A DNA stretch of 39,513 nucleotides, from assembly GCA_902826815.1 (NCBI GenBank), contig CADEGF010000045.1:22925-62437 (forward strand), given 5' to 3'. Origin of the DNA: an uncultured Mycobacteriaceae bacterium. Its GTDB lineage: Bacteria; Actinomycetota; Actinomycetes; Mycobacteriales; Mycobacteriaceae. Positions 35,008-39,513 of this stretch are shown one piece after another. The stretch's first letter is position 1, and every line of letters begins with the position of its first letter. The notes below the pieces were generated by a model. That model had not been told where the DNA came from. It did not search any database and worked only from the letters and a program-made list of their open reading frames with translations. Made by a program: the position numbers and the translations under genes.

Positions 35008-35304
35008 TTACGACCACCTACGCGTTGGCCCCCGCGTCGCGCGGTTCTGCCAGCACGGCGTGTGCCAATGTCGCCGGTCATCCATCGCCGAGTCGCCCAA
35101 GTCGACCTGCCACACCACGAGATGGGCTGTGCCGGTTTTGATCTCATGGTCGCAACCGGGGCAGCGATAGGTTTTGGTAGCCCGAGGCGCCGTGACCGGC
35201 CGCACCTCGTAGTCGTAGCCATCCGGTCCGACCTCGACACGACGAGCCGCAGGCAACGGGGCTCGCGACGGCTGCCTCCGACCTGTCGTTCGACGCCTGG
35301 CCAT
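35008..35304 (-). CDS. Small basic protein with a possible zinc site, Rv1322 type
   Basis: 98 residues from ATG 35304, 2 bp after the nucS stop; the frame is open further but the upstream part overlaps nucS. An Arg-rich N-terminus (ARRRTTGRRQPSRAP) is followed by YRCPGCDHEIKTGTAHLVVW and HWHTPCWQN. C-x2-C plus H-x-H-x2-C could bind one zinc. It is the length I recall for Rv1322. The tight link to nucS suggests a role in the same repair process, but this is only inference from context. Confidence 0.8.
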   Translation of the reverse strand: MARRRTTGRRQPSRAPLPAARRVEVGPDGYDYEVRPVTAPRATKTYRCPGCDHEIKTGTAHLVVWQVDLGDSAMDDRRHWHTPCWQNRATRGPTRRWS

Positions 35305-35306
35305 CC

Positions 35307-35978
35307 TCAGAACAACCGGAACTCGGAACTGTCCATCCCGCGCATTACGTCGTAGTCCAAAGTCACGCAACGGATCCCGCGATCAACGGCCAGTGTTCGT
35401 GCCTGCGGCTTGATCTGCTGCGCGGCGAAAACGCCGCTGACCGGAGCCAGCACGGTGTCGCGGTTGAGCAGCTCGAGGTAGCGGGTCAGCTGTTCGACGC
35501 CGTCGATCTCCCCCCGCCTCTTGATCTCGACCGCCACCGAGTGGCCCTGCTCGTCGCGGCAGAGTAGGTCGACAGGCCCGATCGGCGTCATGTACTCGCG
35601 CCTCACCAGGGTGTACCCGACGCCGAGCATCTCGACGTGCTCGGCCAGCAGTGCCTGCAGATGTGCCTCGACGCCGTCCTTGACCAGCCCCGGGTCCACC
35701 CCCAACTCGTGGCTGGAGTCGTGTTCGATGTCCTCGACGGTGATGCGCAGCTGTTCGCCCGCCTTGTTCTCCACCACCCAGACCGGCGATGAATCGCCGG
35801 TCTCCTCGGTCAGCCAACAGGGCGGACTCATCCAGTTCAGCGGCTTGTAGGCGCGGTCGTCGGCATGCACGCTGACCGACCCGTCGGCCTTGATCAACAG
35901 CAGTCGGCGGGCGGTTGGCAGGTGGGCGGTGAGCCGCCCGATGTAGTCGACAGTGCACTGGGCGATAACGAGACGCAC
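35307..35978 (-). CDS. nucS: Endonuclease NucS (mismatch-specific)
   Basis: 223 residues, GTG start. It cuts both strands at mismatches and provides the mismatch-repair route of actinobacteria lacking MutS/MutL. An N-terminal beta dimerisation domain (about 1-115; [29 protein letters not shown]) is followed by a RecB-like nuclease domain with D137 (GPVDLLCRD), E151 and K153 (VAVEIKRRG), then QLTRYLELL. The C-terminus ends EFRLF, compatible with the beta-clamp interaction tail described for NucS. TAAGGT at 35986-35991 predicts a leaderless start. It is divergent from the cyclase gene. Confidence 0.96.
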   Translation of the reverse strand: MRLVIAQCTVDYIGRLTAHLPTARRLLLIKADGSVSVHADDRAYKPLNWMSPPCWLTEETGDSSPVWVVENKAGEQLRITVEDIEHDSSHELGVDPGLVKDGVEAHLQALLAEHVEMLGVGYTLVRREYMTPIGPVDLLCRDEQGHSVAVEIKRRGEIDGVEQLTRYLELLNRDTVLAPVSGVFAAQQIKPQARTLAVDRGIRCVTLDYDVMRGMDSSEFRLF

Positions 35979-35985
35979 CCGGACA

Positions 35986-35991
35986 ACCTTA
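35986..35991 (-). promoter_or_regulatory. Putative -10 box (TAAGGT), leaderless nucS
   Basis: On the minus strand TAAGGT ends 7 nt before GTG 35978. On the plus strand TAGGCT (36010-36015), 9 nt before ATG 36025, may serve the divergent cyclase, so both promoters share about 45 bp. Confidence 0.45.
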
Positions 35992-36024
35992 GGGGCAATC
36001 CGGGCAAACTAGGCTTGCGCCACG

Positions 36025-37629
36025 ATGAGGGAGAAGAAGAGCAGCGCGCAGCGGCTGGGCACGGTGCTCGAGAAGGTCACCAACCAGAGCAGCCGGGTCC
36101 CGGCGACGCCGGAGTACGGCTCTTGGATCCTCGGCCGTGTCTCGGAGAGCCAGCGCCGCCGCCGCGTGCGGATTCAGGTGATCCTCACGACGTTCGTCGT
36201 CATCGCGAACCTGATCGGCATCGCGGTGGCGATACTCGTCATCACCATCACCTTCCCGGTGCCAAGCATCTTCGACTCCCAGGTCTTGTGGATCACCTTC
36301 ATCGTCACGCCCGTATACATCGGCTCGGCGCTCGTCGTCGGCGTCATCTGGGCGACAAGCCGGGTGATCAAAAACGTCCGATGGTCGATCGAAGAGCGCG
36401 AGCCCACCACGGCCGATCAACGCAACACCTTCTTCGCGCCGTGGCGGCTGACGCGCGTGCTGCTGATGCTCTGGGGCGGCGGCACCGTCGTGCTGACGCT
36501 TCTGTACGGATTGCAGAACACCGACTACATCCCCAAGGTCCTTCTCGGCATCAGCTTCCCCGGCATCGTCGTATCGGCCAGCTGCTACCTGTTCACCGAG
36601 TTCGCGCTGCGGCCGGTCGCCGCCCAGGCTCTTGAGGTCGGGCCGCCGCCGCGCCGGTTCGCCCCTGGCATCATGGGCCGGACGCTCACGGTGTGGGCAC
36701 TGGGGTCCGGGGTACCCGTGCTGGGCATCCTGCTGGCCGCGATCATCACGCTGTCGCTGCATAACGTCTCGCCGACTCAGTTCACCGTCGCCGTGATGAT
36801 CCTGGCGCTGTTCGCCCTGGTATTCGGCTTCATCCTGATGTGGATCCTGTCCTGGCTCACGGCGACACCGGTACGCGTCGTGCGCGCGGCGCTCAACCGC
36901 GTGGAACAAGGCGACCTCGACACCAACCTGGTGGTGTTCGACGGCACCGAGCTCGGTCAGCTGCAGCGCGGCTTCAACTCGATGGTGCACGGTCTGCGCG
37001 AACGCGAACGCGTCCGGGATCTGTTCGGCCGCCACGTCGGTCGCGAAGTTGCCGCGGCCGCCGAGCGGGACCGGCCGAAGCTCGGTGGCGAGGAGCGCCA
37101 TGTCGCGGTGATCTTCGTCGACATCATCGGCTCGACCCAGTTGGTCACCACGAGACGCGCGACCGAGGTGGTGGATCTGTTGAACCGCTTCTTCGCCGTG
37201 ATCGTCGAGGAGGTCGACCGCCACCACGGCTTCGTCAACAAATTCGAGGGCGACGCCGCACTTGCCGTGTTCGGCGCCCCAAACCATCTGGACAGTCCGG
37301 AGTCCGAAGCGCTGGCCGCGGGACGTGCCATCACCCGCCGCATCCGCGACGAGGTGCCGGAGTGCGAGGCGGGCATCGGCGTGGCCGCGGGTGAGGCGGT
37401 GGCGGGAAACATCGGCGCCAACGAACGCTTCGAGTACACGGTCATCGGCGAACCGGTGAACGAGGCCGCCCGGCTGTGCGAGCTGGCCAAGGACGCGCCG
37501 AACCACCTGCTCGCGTCGTCTGACGCGGTGAGCACCGCCACCGAGGAAGAACGCGCGCAGTGGAGGCTCGGCGACACCGTGACACTTCGCGGACACGACG
37601 AGCCGACGAGGCTGGCGCTTCCCGTTTGA
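36025..37629 (+). CDS. Membrane class III adenylyl cyclase with HAMP, Rv1318c-Rv1320c type
   Basis: 534 residues, ATG start. Six membrane helices occupy about 50-285. A HAMP domain follows (ATPVRVVRAALNRVEQGDLDTNLVVFDGTELGQLQRGFNSMVHGLRERER), then the cyclase domain from about 350. Its two metal Asp residues are in VIFVDIIGSTQL and FEGDAALAVFG, the purine-binding Lys is in FVNKFEGD, and the Asn/Arg transition-state pair is in GEPVNEAARL. The product is cAMP from ATP. M. tuberculosis has three tandem genes of this type at this place; here there is one. Confidence 0.93.
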   Translation: MREKKSSAQRLGTVLEKVTNQSSRVPATPEYGSWILGRVSESQRRRRVRIQVILTTFVVIANLIGIAVAILVITITFPVPSIFDSQVLWITFIVTPVYIGSALVVGVIWATSRVIKNVRWSIEEREPTTADQRNTFFAPWRLTRVLLMLWGGGTVVLTLLYGLQNTDYIPKVLLGISFPGIVVSASCYLFTEFALRPVAAQALEVGPPPRRFAPGIMGRTLTVWALGSGVPVLGILLAAIITLSLHNVSPTQFTVAVMILALFALVFGFILMWILSWLTATPVRVVRAALNRVEQGDLDTNLVVFDGTELGQLQRGFNSMVHGLRERERVRDLFGRHVGREVAAAAERDRPKLGGEERHVAVIFVDIIGSTQLVTTRRATEVVDLLNRFFAVIVEEVDRHHGFVNKFEGDAALAVFGAPNHLDSPESEALAAGRAITRRIRDEVPECEAGIGVAAGEAVAGNIGANERFEYTVIGEPVNEAARLCELAKDAPNHLLASSDAVSTATEEERAQWRLGDTVTLRGHDEPTRLALPV

Positions 37630-37692
37630 CGGCGCGACGATGACGGCCGGGTGCTGGCAGACTGGCGCGCCACCCCGTTGATGCTGTGGCGC

Positions 37693-38187
37693 TTAGGCCG
37701 AGGCGGCTAGCGCGGCATCGTAATCCGGCTCCTGCGCGATCTCGGGGACGAGTTCGGTATACACGACGTCGCCGTTGGCGCCGACGACGACGACCGCCCG
37801 GGCCAGCAGGCCTGCCATCGGCCCGTCGGCGAGGGTGACGCCGTAGTCCTCGCCGAAGCCGTCACGGAACGCCGACGCCGTCACGACGTTCTCGATTCCC
37901 TCCGCGCCGCAGAAGCGGTTCTGTGCGAACGGCAGATCCTTCGAGACGCAGAGGACGGCGACGCCGCTTGCCGCGGCGCGTTCGTTGAAGGTACGAACGC
38001 TGGTCGCACACACCGGAGTGTCGATGGACGGAAAGATGTTGAGCAGGAACGGCTTACCACGGAATTGTTCGTCGCTGACCGAACCGAGGTCGGTGCCTGT
38101 CAGCGTAAAGGCGGGCGCCGGTGAACCGACGGCGGGCAATTCGCCGACCGTATTGATGGGATTTCCACGCAGGGTTATCTGAGCCAC
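37693..38187 (-). CDS. tpx: Thiol peroxidase (atypical 2-Cys peroxiredoxin)
   Basis: 164 residues, GTG start. It reduces hydrogen and alkyl peroxides using thioredoxin. The peroxidatic C60 is in FPSIDTPVCATSVRTFN, the resolving C93 in QNRFCGAEG, and the additional C80 of mycobacterial Tpx is also present. The N-terminus MAQITLRGNPINTVGELPAVG is typical. A short palindrome, GCAGACAGTCTGC (38188-38200), abuts the start codon. glsA ends 21 bp upstream on the same strand, so the two may be co-transcribed. Confidence 0.95.
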   Translation of the reverse strand: MAQITLRGNPINTVGELPAVGSPAPAFTLTGTDLGSVSDEQFRGKPFLLNIFPSIDTPVCATSVRTFNERAAASGVAVLCVSKDLPFAQNRFCGAEGIENVVTASAFRDGFGEDYGVTLADGPMAGLLARAVVVVGANGDVVYTELVPEIAQEPDYDAALAASA

Positions 38188-38208
38188 GCAGACAGTCTGC
38201 CAGCACGG

Positions 38209-39498
38209 TCATTGCGTGAACCCGCGCCCCAGCCAATCCACGGCTGCCGCGACGGCATCCTCGACCTCGCTGTACCTGACTTCTTCGAGTTCGGGTTCTG
38301 TGCGGATGACGATGCCGTCGGGGTCGACGAGGTAGCCGGCCTTGCCCTCGGCGCGCAGGTCCGCCGCCATATCGGACAGCAGGGCCCGCGCGGCATCGTC
38401 GATGTCGTCGACGCGTGAGACGTCCAGGATCGCGACGTCGAAGCTGTCGCGTTCGCGGTCCACCGTCCGCACCACCTGCTCGGCTCCCGAGAAGAGAAGG
38501 TCTCCGTGCGTCTCGTAGACGCGGATGTTGTCCCGCGGCCGGTATACCGCGCGCAGGGTGGCCCTCGAGTCGCGCGACACCGCCAAGAAGTGAAGGCCCA
38601 ACTGTTCGGAAAGACTGCGGCACAGCTGAACTCCACGCACGCTGTTGCCCTTCTCGTCCAGTAGCGGCGAGTACACACCGAGGCCCAACTGGCCGGGCAA
38701 CACCGCCACGATGCCACCTCCGACCCCGCTCTTGGCCGGCATCCCGACAGCGCTGACCCAGTCACCCGCGGCGTCATACATGCCGCACGTGACCATCACG
38801 GACAGTGTCCGTTTCACGACCGCCGGATGCGTCACCCGACGGCCGGTCTGAGGGTTGATGCCGCCGCGGGCCAGAGTCACCGCCATCCTGGCGAGATCGG
38901 TGGTCGTCACCTTGAGCGAACATTGGCGGTAATAGACGTCGAGGACCTCGTCGGGATCGCCGTCGAGCACACCGAAGCTCTGGAGCATGTAGCCGATGGC
39001 GCGGTTACGGCTGCCGGTGGCCTTCTCGGATGCGTAGACGTCGTGATCCAGTTCGAGGTGCCGCCCCGCGAAGGCGGAATAGAACTCGTGGATCAGGGCG
39101 AACCGCTCGTCGGGGCCTGTCGCGGGGATCAGGGACACCGCCGCGATCGCCCCGGCGTTGATCATCGGGTTCTTCGGGATGTTGGTCGTACGGTCGACAC
39201 TGATTTCGTTGAAGGCCTCGCCGGACGGCTCGACACCGATCTTTGCGTCGACGGCGGCTGCGCCGATCTTGTCCAGCGCGAGGGCGTAGGTGAACGGCTT
39301 GGAGATCGACTGGATGGTGAATTCCGTTGCGGCATCTCCGGACTCGTAGACAAAGCCGTCAGAAGACGACACCGACAGCCCGAATCCGTTCGGGTCGACG
39401 CCCGCCAGTTCGGGGATGTAGTCGGCTACGGCACCATCTGTGACGCCTGCGTGTTCCTCGCGGATCCTGTCCAGGTAGCGCTGTACGAGTTCAGCCAC
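38209..39498 (-). CDS. glsA: Glutaminase A with C-terminal STAS domain
   Basis: 429 residues, GTG 39498, complete just inside the window edge. It hydrolyses glutamine to glutamate and ammonia. The glutaminase fold (about 1-310) carries FTIQSISKPFTYALAL (Ser and Lys of the SxxK motif), NPMINAGAIAAVSLI, RNRAIGYMLQSFG, QCSLKVTTTDLARMAVTLARGG and SGVGGGIVAVLPGQLGLGVYSP. A STAS-like domain follows (about 330-425; SFDVAILDVSRVDDIDDAARALLSDMAADLRAEG), a fusion that bacterial glutaminases often lack. TAGCAT lies 8 nt before the start and may be its -10. Confidence 0.94.
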   Translation of the reverse strand: MAELVQRYLDRIREEHAGVTDGAVADYIPELAGVDPNGFGLSVSSSDGFVYESGDAATEFTIQSISKPFTYALALDKIGAAAVDAKIGVEPSGEAFNEISVDRTTNIPKNPMINAGAIAAVSLIPATGPDERFALIHEFYSAFAGRHLELDHDVYASEKATGSRNRAIGYMLQSFGVLDGDPDEVLDVYYRQCSLKVTTTDLARMAVTLARGGINPQTGRRVTHPAVVKRTLSVMVTCGMYDAAGDWVSAVGMPAKSGVGGGIVAVLPGQLGLGVYSPLLDEKGNSVRGVQLCRSLSEQLGLHFLAVSRDSRATLRAVYRPRDNIRVYETHGDLLFSGAEQVVRTVDRERDSFDVAILDVSRVDDIDDAARALLSDMAADLRAEGKAGYLVDPDGIVIRTEPELEEVRYSEVEDAVAAAVDWLGRGFTQ

Positions 39499-39513
39499 GG
39501 TCGGAGATGCTAA

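Noticed and set aside
38188-38200. Palindrome GCAGACAGTCTGC before tpx as a peroxide-regulator site
   Set aside because: Six-bp arms touching the start codon, matching no operator I know; kept only as a remark under tpx.

Overview
The window reads as the chromosome of a fast-growing mycobacterium (Mycolicibacterium-like). It is GC-rich and uses GTG and TTG starts freely. It carries mycobacterial hallmark genes: a WhiB6-type WhiB protein, an MspA-family porin, GlgE/GlgB, NucS, the CysO-CysM-Mec sulfur-carrier set and an Rv1318c-type adenylyl cyclase. From about 9.8 kb to 37.6 kb the gene order follows, in inverted orientation, the M. tuberculosis stretch Rv1318c-Rv1343c as I remember it. No database was consulted. 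I see no insertion sequence, prophage, integrase or CRISPR array.

Region by region. 1-0.9 kb: the end of a cut gene, a DUF6529 membrane protein and a decayed Rieske [2Fe-2S] remnant. 0.9-4.5 kb: a metal-dependent amidohydrolase divergent from an AraC regulator, then a TetR regulator divergent from a whiB6-like gene across three evenly spaced palindromes, then a small membrane protein. 4.5-9.3 kb: a Fis/GAF activator divergent from an operon of amidohydrolase, DUF59 protein, Zn alcohol dehydrogenase and ABM-fold protein. This operon resembles the accessory half of the mimABCD propane/acetone monooxygenase operon, but the monooxygenase genes are absent. 9.3-9.8 kb: a small secreted Cys protein and tRNA-Leu(UAG).

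9.8-19.1 kb: lprD-like, DUF3817 and acyltransferase genes on the plus strand meet a long, tightly coupled minus-strand run, transcribed clpS, DUF2017, P1-family peptidase, mec, cysO, cysM, rhomboid, murI, cAMP phosphodiesterase, rph, rdgB. The run joins Clp adaptor function, cysteine synthesis on a sulfur carrier, D-glutamate supply for peptidoglycan, cAMP turnover, tRNA 3' maturation and nucleotide-pool cleaning. 19.1-23.9 kb: pncB (NAD salvage), dinG (Fe-S helicase) and a lipoprotein metalloprotease.

23.9-31.9 kb: an MspA-type porin, then the alpha-glucan cluster. glgP faces away from glgE-glgB; GlgE and GlgB build branched alpha-glucan from maltose 1-phosphate and GlgP phosphorolyses it. 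A very strong hairpin closes the cluster. 31.9-37.6 kb: a thioredoxin-fold/TPR protein without CXXC, DUF3817, a thiolase, methylmalonyl-CoA epimerase, a small Zn-binding protein after nucS, and a membrane adenylyl cyclase. 37.6-39.5 kb: tpx and a glutaminase-STAS fusion.

Most of the window is conserved core genome. The points most worth a second look are the monooxygenase-less mim-like operon with its two palindromes, the triple operator between the TetR gene and whiB6, the missing start codon of dinG, the acyltransferase reading antisense through the end of rdgB, and the repeated leaderless promoter layout (TANNNT, 6-8 nt, start codon).
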